35,036 bases of DNA, taken from positions 1-35,036 of the forward strand of contig CADAFP010000021.1 in assembly GCA_902787185.1 (NCBI GenBank), given 5' to 3'. This DNA is from an uncultured Bacteroidales bacterium. GTDB lineage: Bacteria > Bacteroidota > Bacteroidia > Bacteroidales > Muribaculaceae. The notes under the pieces are model-generated. The model was not told where the DNA came from. It saw only the letters and a list, made by a program, of their open reading frames with translations, and did not search any database. Positions 17,037-25,363 of this stretch are shown here, in pieces. Both the position numbers and the translations under genes were made by a program. The stretch's first letter is position 1; each line of letters starts with the position of its first letter.

Positions 17037-17500
17037 CGCTCTTTGGTCTTAATCGGTCGTTTCTTCTTGAAAAAGTCGGTCATCAGCTTGCTGCACTCCT
17101 CGGCGAGGACGCCGCGCGTGACGGTCGTCTTGGGGTGGAAGGGAGACTCACAATGGGTGTGGTAGCCCCGTTTGTCGTCGTCGGCACCATAGACGATGCG
17201 CGAGATTTGGCTCCATGCCAGTGCTCCGGCACACATCAGGCACGGCTCGACGGTGACATAGAGGGTGCAGTCCACCAGATACTTGCCGCCCAGCGTTGCC
17301 GCTGCGGCGGTGATGGCCTGCATCTCGGCATGGGCCGTGACGTCGGTCAGGGCCTCGGTAAGGTTGTGGCCACGCCCGATGACGCGTCCCTTGCTCACAA
17401 TGACGGCCCCGATGGGCACCTCGTCGCGTTCGAGCGCCTTGTGGGCCTCGTCGAGCGCCATGCGCATATACTTGATGTCGATATCTTGGTTCTTTTCCAT
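17033..17500 (-). CDS. tadA: tRNA adenosine(34) deaminase TadA
   Basis: A 155-residue zinc deaminase that converts A34 of tRNA-Arg(ACG) to inosine. The zinc and catalytic residues are His57 and Glu59 in AHAEM, and Cys87 and Cys90 in EPCLMC. The N-terminal VPIGAVIV motif and a lysine-rich C-terminus fit the family. Its ATG overlaps the TGA of the upstream LRR gene (ATGA at 17499-17502 read on the minus strand), and its own stop overlaps the esterase start. Being an essential gene, it gives the run a housekeeping core. Confidence 0.95.
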   Translation of the reverse strand: MEKNQDIDIKYMRMALDEAHKALERDEVPIGAVIVSKGRVIGRGHNLTEALTDVTAHAEMQAITAAAATLGGKYLVDCTLYVTVEPCLMCAGALAWSQISRIVYGADDDKRGYHTHCESPFHPKTTVTRGVLAEECSKLMTDFFKKKRPIKTKER

Positions 17501-18669
17501 CAGTACACAATCACTTTACGCACGGTGTCACCCACTTTCACGATATACACGCCCTGTTCGGGCAGGGAAATCCAGTTGCGGTCATACTGTCGCTTGTACC
17601 ACAGGATGCCGTACGCGTCATAGATATAGGTCCACAACCTGCGTGTGTTGCCCTCGATGTAGATGGTGCCGTCAACCACCACGATGGAGATTTTGTTCTC
17701 GGGGCTGTCTTCCTCGATTTCCTCGATGGCGTCAGGCTCAGCCGTGGCGACCAGTTGCAGGTCTTCCTCGTCATACATCAGTGTGGTGGGAACCACCAGG
17801 TAGTCGGTGCTCAGGGCACCAATGGGCAGGAAATAGCGGTCAGCGGCAGTGATGGCCATCAGGTAGCCGTCGGGACCATAGATTTTGTATGCCAGACCGT
17901 TGTCCAGTGACAGCGCCGTCCAATTTCCGCCGAGGTTCTCCTGCTGCATGGCAGGGACCGAAGTCAACCCCTCGTCAATCCACAGCGAGAAGGTGTTCTC
18001 GTCGCCCCACAGCGGGTCGTCGCCGTAGTTATTTGTGGTAGAGGCGTCGGCAAGCAACACGTGCACGCCGCTGCAGCCCTCAAAGGCGTCGTCGTCCATC
18101 GTGAGGGGTGGGGTGACGGCGTCACTGTAGATTTCCTGCAGGTAGTTGCAGTAGCGGAAAGCCCTGTTGCCGATGGTAATCAGCGAGGCGGGCAGGTAGA
18201 TGGCCTGCAGTGCCGAGCAGTCCTCAAAAGCCCCCGTGCCGATGTCGGTGACTCCCTCGGGGATGACCACATTGCGCACAGCGGTGCCAGCGAGCATGAA
18301 TTTGCTCACGGTTTTGAGCCCCAAGGGCAGGGTGATGCTGTGCAGGTCCTCGGCGTCGGCAAAGGCCGCATCGCCAATGCGGGTGATGCTGTTGGGAATC
18401 TGAATCTCGGTCACATGGGACTGCCAGAAAGCCCTCGGGGCGATGGCGGCGACTTCATAGTTCACCCCGTCGCAATAGACCTTCTCGGGCAGGATGATGC
18501 ATCCCTGGTAGCGGTTCTCACCCTGCTGCCAAGCCGAAGTCACTTCGACTTGTGTATCGTTGATGATATTATAGAAGATGCCGTTAGCCTCAATGTCTTG
18601 GGCCTGGACTCGTGAGCCCAAGCAAGCCATCAAGGCGATTAACGTCAATATGTTCCAGATGATTCTCAT
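17500..18669 (-). CDS. Secreted BspA-type leucine-rich repeat protein with T9SS sorting tail
   Basis: A 389-residue exported protein. A signal peptide (MRIIWNILTLIALMACLGSRVQA) precedes an LRR_5/BspA-type repeat region (about 70-200), with units such as VTEIQIPNSITRIGDAAFA and AIYLPASLITIGNRAF. A middle region follows. The final 70 or so residues end LPEQGVYIVKVGDTVRKVIVY, the usual pattern of a type A T9SS sorting domain (GVYIVKV...KVIV). The protein should therefore be carried to the cell surface by the T9SS, agreeing with the porE-like gene in this window. BspA relatives bind host or bacterial surfaces; that role is inferred only. It starts 1 bp after the murF-alr stop codon. Confidence 0.87.
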   Translation of the reverse strand: MRIIWNILTLIALMACLGSRVQAQDIEANGIFYNIINDTQVEVTSAWQQGENRYQGCIILPEKVYCDGVNYEVAAIAPRAFWQSHVTEIQIPNSITRIGDAAFADAEDLHSITLPLGLKTVSKFMLAGTAVRNVVIPEGVTDIGTGAFEDCSALQAIYLPASLITIGNRAFRYCNYLQEIYSDAVTPPLTMDDDAFEGCSGVHVLLADASTTNNYGDDPLWGDENTFSLWIDEGLTSVPAMQQENLGGNWTALSLDNGLAYKIYGPDGYLMAITAADRYFLPIGALSTDYLVVPTTLMYDEEDLQLVATAEPDAIEEIEEDSPENKISIVVVDGTIYIEGNTRRLWTYIYDAYGILWYKRQYDRNWISLPEQGVYIVKVGDTVRKVIVY

Positions 18670-18670
18670 A

Positions 18671-21160
18671 TTATTCGCGGTAATATACTCTCTTGACGCG
18701 GGGTGACACGCTGGTGAGTATCTCGTAGGGGATGGTGCCGCGCGCTTCGCTCAACTGCTCGACGGGGACGTGCTCACCAAATATCTCGACCGTATCGCCC
18801 ACCTTGCAGGGAACGTCGGTCACGTCGATCATCACGGCATCCATGCACACGGTGCCGACGGTGGGGCAGAGCTTACCGCCCACCCACATGCTCACGCGGC
18901 CGTTGCCAAAGTGACGGTCGAAGCCGTCGGCATAGCCTATGGTTACCGTGGCGATGCGGCTGTCGCGCTGCAGCACGCCCTGACGGCCGTAGCCGATGGT
19001 GGTACCGGCGGGCCAGTCCTTGATGCTGATGATGATGGAGCGCAGCGCCGAGACGGGCATGAGCGTGTCTTCACTGCCGTCAAACAGGGTGCGGATGCCG
19101 TACAGCCCGATGCCGATGCGCACCATGTCGTACTGCCGCTCGGGGAAACGCACGATGCCGCTGGTGTTGAGGGCATGCCGCATGATGTGGTGGTCAAACT
19201 CACGCTGCAGCATGTCGCCACACTCGTCGAAGTAGTCAAACTGCATCTGGGTGTAGTCGTCTTGGGCAGGGTCGTCGGCAACGCTCAAGTGGGTGAATAC
19301 CGACGCGGGCTTGACCACGTCTTGTCCCTTGAGCAGGGAGATGAGCTCTGGAATCTGTTGGCGGGTGAATCCCAGGCGGTGCATGCCGCTGTCAATCTTG
19401 ACGTGGATGGGGAAGCCCTGGATGCCATAGCGCTTGCCCTCCTTGATGAGGTCACGGGCCATGTCAAGGTTATAAAGTTCGGGTTCCAGACGGTACTGGA
19501 ACATCGCCTTGTAGTTCACGCCGTTGGGGTTGAGCACGATGATGGGCATGGTGATGCTCGCCTTGCGCAGTTCCACGCCTTCGTCCTGCACGGCTACCGC
19601 CAGGTAGTCACAACCGCAGTCCTGCAGCGTCTTGGCAATCTCGTAGCTGCCGGCACCGTAGCCACTGGCTTTGACCATGCCGATGGTTTTGGTCTCGGGC
19701 ATGATGAGTGACTTGAAGAACTTGAAGTTGTGAACCAGGGCATTGAGGTCCACCTCCATGACGGTGATGTGCTGTTTGGCCTCCAGCAGGTCGATGATCT
19801 GGCTGAAGCCGAACGTCGGGTCACCCTTGATGAGCACTGTCTCCTCCTCAAAGTCACCCTTGGCAAAATCATTGATGAACTCCTGGGTATCGTTGTAGAA
19901 GCGCGCCTGGGGCATCCAGTCAAAGTAGTGGCTGTAGTGGCACATTTCCTTGCCGATGCCAATCAAGTGGCCAACGCGTTTGGTCTTGAGCAGTTCACTC
20001 ACGCGGATGTACAGCTCGTCGCCGCTGTAGCTCTCGTTGCTCAGGTCGCTCAGGATGGCCGTACACTTGCGGTTTCCCGCGCGGCGCGTCATGAAGTTGA
20101 GTGCGGGCGTCAGCGAGTTGTAATCGCTGGTGTAGCTATCGACGATGACGGTGCAGTTGTTCACACCCTCGATGACGTTGAGGCGTGTCCCCACAGGTGT
20201 GAGCGCGGCCATGCGTTGGGCGATGACCTCGTGGCTCAGCCCCAAGTGCAGGAGCACCGCCAGGCAGGTGATGGCATTGTCCAAGTCGCGGTCGGCGGCA
20301 AAGGGGATGGTGATGGAACTGGGGTCGCCGTCATGGGCATAATAGATGGTTGTTGAGCGTTCTGAACGGTCGATGCGGTCCACCTGCAGTGGTGCGGGGC
20401 TGTGATTGCAGGACCAGGACATCGATAGGGCGATATCGGTCTCGAGCAGCGGCGCGATGGTGTGTGTCACCAGCGGGTCGTCGGCGCAATAGACGATGCA
20501 ATCGCAGTTGAAGAGGATTTTGGCCTTTTCACTCGCTTTCTCCTGCATGGACTCGAAGCCGTCGTTGTGCTCACTGCCCAAATTGGTGATGATGCCGATG
20601 GTGGGGCGTATCATCGCCTGCAGGTTGTCCATCTCGCCCACCCGTGAGATGCCGGCCTCGATGATGGCGAGGTCGGTGTTGTTGTCGATGTCCCACAACG
20701 ACAGGGGAACGCCAATCTGCGAGTTGTAGCTGCGCGGCGAGCGCACGATGCGGTAGTCGTCCTTGAGCAGTTGGTAGAGCCATTCCTTGACCGTGGTCTT
20801 GCCGCGGCTGCCAGTGATGCCGATGACGGGCAACTCGCGGAAACGGCGCCTATGGTAGGTCGCCAGCGCCTGCAGCGCATCGAGCGGCGATGCCACGTTG
20901 AGGTAATTGGCGCCTTGGCAGTCGGGTAGGGGGAAGTAGTCGGAAGAGACGACGAAGTTGCGCACTCCCTTCTCGTAGAGGTCAGGGATATAGTTGTGGC
21001 CGTCTCCAGCCTCGGTGCGCAGGGCGAAGAAGATGGTCTCTTCGGGCACGGTGAGCGAACGCGAGTCGGTGAGCAGATAGCTCACGATGGAGTCCTCGTC
21101 GATAATGTGTCCGTCTTTAACTTCCAGGACGTTTGATATTTCGGTGATTGAGTAGTTCAT
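18671..21160 (-). CDS. murF-alr: Fused MurF ligase and alanine racemase
   Basis: An 829-residue bifunctional protein typical of Bacteroidetes. The N-terminal half (about 1-455) is the MurF ligase that adds D-Ala-D-Ala to the UDP-MurNAc-tripeptide: it has LLTDSRSL, the ATP loop ITGSRGKTTVKEW, and TNLGSEHNDGF. The C-terminal half (about 460-829) is a PLP-dependent alanine racemase producing D-alanine: PLP lysine in GMVKASGYGAG, then IHVKIDSGMHRLGF, VRIGIGLYG, catalytic Tyr in TIGYADGF and VGTVCMDAVMIDVTD. The fusion couples D-Ala supply to peptidoglycan precursor synthesis. The gene begins 31 bp after the GSCFA stop and is followed immediately by the LRR gene. Confidence 0.96.
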   Translation of the reverse strand: MNYSITEISNVLEVKDGHIIDEDSIVSYLLTDSRSLTVPEETIFFALRTEAGDGHNYIPDLYEKGVRNFVVSSDYFPLPDCQGANYLNVASPLDALQALATYHRRRFRELPVIGITGSRGKTTVKEWLYQLLKDDYRIVRSPRSYNSQIGVPLSLWDIDNNTDLAIIEAGISRVGEMDNLQAMIRPTIGIITNLGSEHNDGFESMQEKASEKAKILFNCDCIVYCADDPLVTHTIAPLLETDIALSMSWSCNHSPAPLQVDRIDRSERSTTIYYAHDGDPSSITIPFAADRDLDNAITCLAVLLHLGLSHEVIAQRMAALTPVGTRLNVIEGVNNCTVIVDSYTSDYNSLTPALNFMTRRAGNRKCTAILSDLSNESYSGDELYIRVSELLKTKRVGHLIGIGKEMCHYSHYFDWMPQARFYNDTQEFINDFAKGDFEEETVLIKGDPTFGFSQIIDLLEAKQHITVMEVDLNALVHNFKFFKSLIMPETKTIGMVKASGYGAGSYEIAKTLQDCGCDYLAVAVQDEGVELRKASITMPIIVLNPNGVNYKAMFQYRLEPELYNLDMARDLIKEGKRYGIQGFPIHVKIDSGMHRLGFTRQQIPELISLLKGQDVVKPASVFTHLSVADDPAQDDYTQMQFDYFDECGDMLQREFDHHIMRHALNTSGIVRFPERQYDMVRIGIGLYGIRTLFDGSEDTLMPVSALRSIIISIKDWPAGTTIGYGRQGVLQRDSRIATVTIGYADGFDRHFGNGRVSMWVGGKLCPTVGTVCMDAVMIDVTDVPCKVGDTVEIFGEHVPVEQLSEARGTIPYEILTSVSPRVKRVYYRE

Positions 21161-21191
21161 GATGTTTTGGTCTTTAGTCCTTAGATGGTTG

Positions 21192-22169
21192 TTATTGCCT
21201 GAAGGCTTGAAGTTCAGGATTATCGGCTAAGTAGGGATATTCCTTGATGAGGTTGTGAACGACGGTAGCGGTGTCGGCGTTGAAGCGGTCCACCATCTCG
21301 CGGTTGGCGCTCATGGGACGGTGCTGCAGACGCTTGTGGATGCGCTCGCAACGGGCTACGGCCAGGGCGCTGCGGTCGTCGAGGTAGGTCGCTTGGAAGG
21401 CCTGCCAGATGTATTCCACAGCCATGTCGCTCGGATGCACCATGTCGCTGCTGTAGAAGCGGTAGTCGCGCAGGTCGTCCAGCATAATCTCATAAGCCGG
21501 GAAATAGTCGCAATAGTCGCTGTGGGCGGCCATCGCCTCATGGATGGCGACGCGCAGCAGGGCCTTGCTCAACGAGTTGGTGTCCAAGCCGTCGGCAATG
21601 TGGCGGATGGGGCTCACCGTGAGGATGACGCGCAACTCGGGGTTGAACGCATGAACACGCGTGAGCAGGTCGTCGAGTGCCTGAACCGCCTCGCCTGTGG
21701 TGACCATCTTGCGGGTGAACTCATGCTGCGGCACCTTATGGCAGTTGGCGACGACCTCGCCGGTGGAACGCAGGCGATAGACCATCGCTGTTCCCAGGGT
21801 CACTGTGAGCAGGCTTGCGCGCTTGAGGGCGTCGTGGCCCATCTCGATGCAACGGCTCATGTGGTCGATGGCCGCCTGCTTGTCGGGCAACGAGTGGCGC
21901 GAGTGGAAGTCATAACTGTTCCACACGCCGCCCTGCATGAACAGGTCCTGTCCCGCAACGGGTTGCCCCGCCATGAGTAGTGTCACGCCACGGGTGATGC
22001 TCATCGGGTTGTAAAGCGTGCCCATGGGGTTGACCGTGGCATTGATGAAAGCCCCGTGCATCTTGGCACCGATGTTGTCGCTGAAGCATGAGCCCAGCAG
22101 CACCACGCTGTCGCTGTGGTGGAGCCATCCGCGGTTCTCGCCCGTCTTCACTGTTGTCCTAAACTCCAT
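21192..22169 (-). CDS. GSCFA domain protein
   Basis: A 325-residue protein of the GSCFA family, named for the LLGSCFSDNIG motif seen here at residues 24-34. The conserved NPMGTLYNP, DFHSRHS and HPSDMAVEYIW segments are also present. The family is related to SGNH/GDSL hydrolases and may remove or transfer acyl groups; its substrate is not established. ATG 22169 gives the family-typical N-terminus MEFRTTV; the open frame extends 37 codons further upstream without homology and would run over the promoter. It leads the long minus-strand run. Confidence 0.9.
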   Translation of the reverse strand: MEFRTTVKTGENRGWLHHSDSVVLLGSCFSDNIGAKMHGAFINATVNPMGTLYNPMSITRGVTLLMAGQPVAGQDLFMQGGVWNSYDFHSRHSLPDKQAAIDHMSRCIEMGHDALKRASLLTVTLGTAMVYRLRSTGEVVANCHKVPQHEFTRKMVTTGEAVQALDDLLTRVHAFNPELRVILTVSPIRHIADGLDTNSLSKALLRVAIHEAMAAHSDYCDYFPAYEIMLDDLRDYRFYSSDMVHPSDMAVEYIWQAFQATYLDDRSALAVARCERIHKRLQHRPMSANREMVDRFNADTATVVHNLIKEYPYLADNPELQAFRQ

Positions 22170-22199
22170 CTGTAAACTTAAAATGGTTGTTTTAACTTG

Positions 22200-22230
22200 C
22201 AAAGTTAGTGCAAACCGAGCGGAATGCCAA
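22200..22230 (-). promoter_or_regulatory. Promoter of the GSCFA-murF-alr run
   Basis: On the minus strand: TTG (22228-22230), 20-bp spacer, TAACTTTG (22200-22207), a good match to the Bacteroidetes promoter. The -7 box is about 30 bp before the GSCFA ATG at 22169. A start here could feed the ten-gene run down to 11158, although internal promoters are likely. Confidence 0.6.
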
Positions 22231-22316
22231 GAAAAAACTGCATTTTTTGATGCCTCACGATGCGTCAAGGCCTCACGCAATTCCGTTATGTCGCTCAGTT
22301 TCTTGAGTTATCCCTC

Positions 22317-22385
22317 TTATGACACACCACCTGCCCCCAGGATGTGGTCGATGATGGCAGTGACATCGGCAACGCTGTGGCCATT
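22317..22385 (-). pseudogene. Remnant of a dockerin-domain gene (last 22 codons)
   Basis: Read on the minus strand, the frame gives NGHSVADVTAIIDHILGAGG then Val-Ser and a stop. The core SVADVTAIIDHILG matches the second helix of the dockerin repeats found in this window on the sialidase and on the large LRR protein. The calcium loop is shortened (NGH instead of NGDG) and everything upstream has been replaced by the divergent promoter of the thioredoxin-like gene. It is best read as the surviving 3' end of a deleted secreted-protein gene that once preceded the GSCFA gene. Confidence 0.6.
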
Positions 22386-22398
22386 TTTTTCGGCTTGA

Positions 22399-22430
22399 TT
22401 TGGCGGGATGAGAAAAAAAGAGTAATTTCG
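22399..22430 (+). promoter_or_regulatory. Promoter of the thioredoxin-like lipoprotein gene
   Basis: TTTG (22399-22402), 20-bp spacer, TAATTTCG (22423-22430): one mismatch to TAnnTTTG. It lies 38 bp before the ATG at 22469. Confidence 0.6.
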
Positions 22431-22468
22431 CACGTTTTTTGACAATGACTTAATACATAACACGTGAT

Positions 22469-23551
22469 ATGAAGAAGATTTTTTTGATGATCGTTGTGTT
22501 GGTGGCCTTGACGGCCTGCAATGGCAATAAATTCCAGGTGGACGGCAGCATTGAGGGTGCAACCGATTCCGTATCGATGGTTCTCGAGCAGTCGAGCAAC
22601 GGCGAGTGGTTCATTGTAGATACGGTCAAGGTAGGGAAGGACGGCAAGTTCAGCGTGAGCGCCCCCGCCCCCGAGGTGCCCTGTATCTTCCAGTTGCGCA
22701 TCGGCGACCAGTCGATCTGTTTCCCCATTGATAGTCTCGACCACTTGACCATCACGTCCAAGATGCCCAATTTTGCCAGTGATTACACTGTCAAGGGCAG
22801 CGAGCATGCCGAGCAGATCATGGCCATCGACAAGCAGGCGATGAAGTTTGCCAAGGGCAATGCCGCCCCTGGCGAGCTGGACCGTTGGAAACTCGAACTG
22901 TCCAAGCAGATTGTCGCTGACCCCAGCGGTATCGTGGCTTATTATACCATCAACAAGTACATCGGCAGCCAGCCGTTGTTTGACCCGATGAATGACAATG
23001 ACCTGCGCATTATCGGCGCGGTGGCCAATGCCTTTAATTCCTTCCGTCCCAACGACCCGCGCACGGAGTATCTGGTGAATCAGCTGCTTGACGGACAGCG
23101 TCGCCGCCGCTCGTTGAATGCTCCGACGGATACCGTGTATGCCGACGTGGCCTCGCTCATCGACATCAAGTTGCAGGACAACAACGGCAAGGAGTACAGC
23201 CTGTCGCAGGTGGCTGCCAGCAACAAGGTCGTGCTGCTGGACTTCACCGCCTATATGACTGAGGTTTCGCCGCAGCTGAACAAACTGCTCAACGACATTT
23301 ACCAGGCCTATCACAGCCGCGGTCTCGCCATCTATCAGGTGAGCTTGGATAATGATAACGTGGCTTGGGGCCAGGCTGCCAAGAATCTTCCGTGGATCAC
23401 CGTCCTCGACCCCAATGGTGTGGATTCCCAGACGGTAGGAGCCTACAACGTGACAGGCATTCCCACTACCTTCGTCATCCGCAACAGTGAGATTGTGGAG
23501 CGTGTAGAGGACGCAACCCGGCTCAAGGCCGCCGTCGCTAAGTACTTTTAA
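22469..23551 (+). CDS. DUF4369 and thioredoxin-like lipoprotein lacking the CxxC pair
   Basis: A 360-residue lipoprotein (lipobox LTAC, Cys17). The N-terminal part (about 20-125) is DUF4369-like (FQVDGSIEGATDSVSMVLEQ), followed by a helical linker, then an AhpC/TSA-thioredoxin-like domain (about 220-360). The cis-proline loop is present (TGIPTTFVI), but the redox motif is absent: the expected WCxxC position reads FTAYMTEVSPQLN. The protein therefore cannot act as a normal thiol oxidoreductase and may be a binding or scaffold protein in the periplasm. Similar redox-dead relatives occur in Bacteroidetes. It stands alone behind its own promoter. Confidence 0.88.
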   Translation: MKKIFLMIVVLVALTACNGNKFQVDGSIEGATDSVSMVLEQSSNGEWFIVDTVKVGKDGKFSVSAPAPEVPCIFQLRIGDQSICFPIDSLDHLTITSKMPNFASDYTVKGSEHAEQIMAIDKQAMKFAKGNAAPGELDRWKLELSKQIVADPSGIVAYYTINKYIGSQPLFDPMNDNDLRIIGAVANAFNSFRPNDPRTEYLVNQLLDGQRRRRSLNAPTDTVYADVASLIDIKLQDNNGKEYSLSQVAASNKVVLLDFTAYMTEVSPQLNKLLNDIYQAYHSRGLAIYQVSLDNDNVAWGQAAKNLPWITVLDPNGVDSQTVGAYNVTGIPTTFVIRNSEIVERVEDATRLKAAVAKYF

Positions 23552-23554
23552 GGC

Positions 23555-23710
23555 TTTAGGCATTAGGCATTAGGCGTTAGGTTTTAGGCGTTAGGCGTTA
23601 GGTTTTAGGCGTTAGGGTCCCTAAGGTCCTTAAGGCCCTTAATTCCTCACTCCTAACTCCTCATTCCTCATTCCTCATTCTCATCCTCATCCCTAATGCC
23701 TAATGCCTAG
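23555..23710. repeat. Large degenerate inverted-repeat element
   Basis: The left half is a tandem of TTAGGC(A/G) units (such as TTAGGCATTAGG, then TTAGGCGTTAGG); the right half begins as tandem CCTCATTC units and ends CCTAATGCCTAATGCCTAG. The outer arms (23557-23574 and 23692-23709) pair over 18 bp without mismatch. Short nested palindromes (AGGGTCCCT, AAGGTCCTT) occupy the centre. It starts right after the thioredoxin-like stop codon and may act as a terminator or a mobile REP-like element. Confidence 0.75.
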
Positions 23711-23787
23711 AATAAAAAATTAATTCAATAAGTGAAGATTTTCTTGAATTTTCCTTATGATTTATCGTTTTTTTAGAAAAAATGTTG

Positions 23788-23795
23788 TAACTTTG
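23788..23795 (+). promoter_or_regulatory. Putative -7 element of the Lrp-family gene
   Basis: TAACTTTG followed by GCAGC matches the Bacteroidetes -7 box, but no clear -33 TTTG is present. It would give a leader of about 115 bases before the ATG at 23917. The rest of the 206-bp stretch after the inverted-repeat element is AT-rich and shows nothing else. Confidence 0.45.
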
Positions 23796-23916
23796 CAGCG
23801 TCGCAAGTGGCCATAATTTTATAAAAGGCACCTTGATGGCTGATAATGAGTGTGTTAAAAAATTTTCACAGTAACTGATATTCATACTAAATACTATATA
23901 TAAATAATTATTGATC

Positions 23917-24399
23917 ATGGCAACGAAACTTGATTCACTCGATTACAAAATCTTGAAAATGCTGTCGCTGAATGCGCGCAAGCCCTATTTGGAAATCGCC
24001 CGTGCATGCAATGTCTCGGGAGCAGCTATTCACCAGCGTATTCAGAAACTTTACAACATGGGAGTCATCAAAGGCTCCATTTCGCTCATTGACCCCGCAT
24101 CGGTAGGCTATCAGACTTGTGCTTACATCGGTTTCTTCTTGAACGACCCCTCCAAGTTTGATGAGGTTGTGGCAAGGCTCAAAACTGTCCCCGAGGTAGT
24201 GGAGTGCTACTTCACCACCGGCAAGTATGACCTGTTCATCAAGTTGTATGCCCAGAACAACGACCATCTGTTGCAGGTCATCCACGACCGCTTCATGAAG
24301 ATGGGGTTGGGACGCAGCGAAACGCTCATCACCTTCAAGGAAGTGTTTAAACGCCAGATTCCCATCGACCCCGAAGGCGATGGAACACCGGCAGAGTAA
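23917..24399 (+). CDS. Lrp/AsnC family transcriptional regulator
   Basis: A 160-residue regulator. The N-terminal winged helix-turn-helix (LDSLDYKILKMLSLNARKPY, with the recognition region VSGAAIHQRIQKLYNMGVI) is followed by a RAM/AsnC ligand-binding domain (about 70-150) including VPEVVECYFTTGKYDLFIK, the usual amino-acid effector and oligomer interface. Family members sense amino acids and control metabolism. ATG 23917 (MATKLDS) is preferred to the upstream TTG. It has its own terminator and is probably monocistronic. Confidence 0.93.
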   Translation: MATKLDSLDYKILKMLSLNARKPYLEIARACNVSGAAIHQRIQKLYNMGVIKGSISLIDPASVGYQTCAYIGFFLNDPSKFDEVVARLKTVPEVVECYFTTGKYDLFIKLYAQNNDHLLQVIHDRFMKMGLGRSETLITFKEVFKRQIPIDPEGDGTPAE

Positions 24400-24411
24400 C
24401 AAAAGAAAAAC

Positions 24412-24437
24412 GGGGGCGATATTGTCGCCCCTTTTTT
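24412..24437 (+). terminator. Intrinsic terminator of the Lrp-family gene
   Basis: Stem GGGGCGA / TCGCCCC (24413-24419 and 24425-24431) with a 5-base loop and six T residues directly after it. Confidence 0.9.
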
Positions 24438-24484
24438 AATAGGTTTCAATCAGGTATCACACAAAAAAAAGATTATTCAGGACA

Positions 24485-25282
24485 ATGGAAAACATGACGA
24501 CAAGAGAATTCAGCCAACAGGAATTACAATGGCTGGATAGCGCGAGACAGATGGGTCGTGAGGCTGGAGAGGTGCTGAAAAGCTACTTCAGACGCCGCGA
24601 CCTGAGTATCGAGGACAAAGGGAACGCCTATGACATCGTCACCGAGGCCGACAAGGGCAGCGAGCGGCTGATTTTGGATCACCTGCACCGCTGCTATCCC
24701 GACGATGCCGTCCTCAGCGAGGAGAGTGGCGACGACCACCGTCAGGCTCGTTGCCAGTGGGTCATCGACCCGCTCGACGGCACGGTGAACTACAGCGCCG
24801 GGCTTGCCACCTACTGCATCTCCATCGGATTGAAGGTGGATGGCGAGACACGCATGGGCTATGTCTATGCCCCGACACTCGACGAGGAGTTCTATGCCAT
24901 CAAGGGCAAGGGCGCTTATGGCCCCTATGGGCGACTGCAGGCCAAAGCGACGACCGAGTTGCAGCGTGCAGTCATCTCGACGGGTTTCCCCTATGACAAA
25001 GCCACCAACCCCGATAACAACCTGGACCGCTTTGCCCAGGTTATGCCCCGCGTGAGGGGCATCCGCCGGCTCGGGTCGGCTGCCATGGACCTGTGCTATG
25101 TCGCCGCGGGCTGGCTCGACGGCTACTGGGAGTTGAACCTCAAGGAGTGGGATGCCTGTGCCGGCGAACTCATCGCCCTCGAGGCTGGAGCCGTCGTCAA
25201 GCGCTACCGCAACGACCACGGCATCTGCATCCTCGCCGCCTGCCCCGCCATCGCCCCGCAACTCCTCAATCTGGTAGAGTGA
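24485..25282 (+). CDS. Inositol monophosphatase family phosphatase
   Basis: A 265-residue Mg-dependent, Li-sensitive-type phosphatase. Metal-binding motifs are EES (Glu79-Glu80), the DPLDGT signature (Asp95, Asp98, Gly99, Thr100) and the C-terminal EWDACAGELIALEAGA segment (Asp near residue 220). Relatives hydrolyse inositol-1-phosphate, nucleotide bisphosphates or sugar phosphates; the sequence does not decide among these. ATG 24485 is used; a second ATG three codons later is an alternative. It follows the Lrp terminator and so needs its own promoter. Confidence 0.92.
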   Translation: MENMTTREFSQQELQWLDSARQMGREAGEVLKSYFRRRDLSIEDKGNAYDIVTEADKGSERLILDHLHRCYPDDAVLSEESGDDHRQARCQWVIDPLDGTVNYSAGLATYCISIGLKVDGETRMGYVYAPTLDEEFYAIKGKGAYGPYGRLQAKATTELQRAVISTGFPYDKATNPDNNLDRFAQVMPRVRGIRRLGSAAMDLCYVAAGWLDGYWELNLKEWDACAGELIALEAGAVVKRYRNDHGICILAACPAIAPQLLNLVE

Positions 25283-25337
25283 CCGCCCTATAGCGAAAAA
25301 ACTAAAAACTAAATGCTATCAGCTGAATGCTTTTTAC

Positions 25338-25345
25338 TATCTTTG
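25338..25345 (+). promoter_or_regulatory. Orphan -7 element before the KilA-N-like remnant
   Basis: TATCTTTG followed by CAC matches the -7 consensus, without a recognisable -33 box. It may be the promoter left from the gene whose remnant follows, or may now serve trpS, whose ATG is about 314 bp downstream. Confidence 0.35.
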
Positions 25346-25363
25346 CACTCCTAATGGCACTGA

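Noticed and set aside
22295-23563. 422-codon minus-strand open frame opposite the thioredoxin-like gene
   Set aside because: Shadow frame; the lipoprotein gene on the plus strand has signal, lipobox and domain motifs. Only the fragment at 22317-22385, in another minus frame, looks like real former coding sequence.
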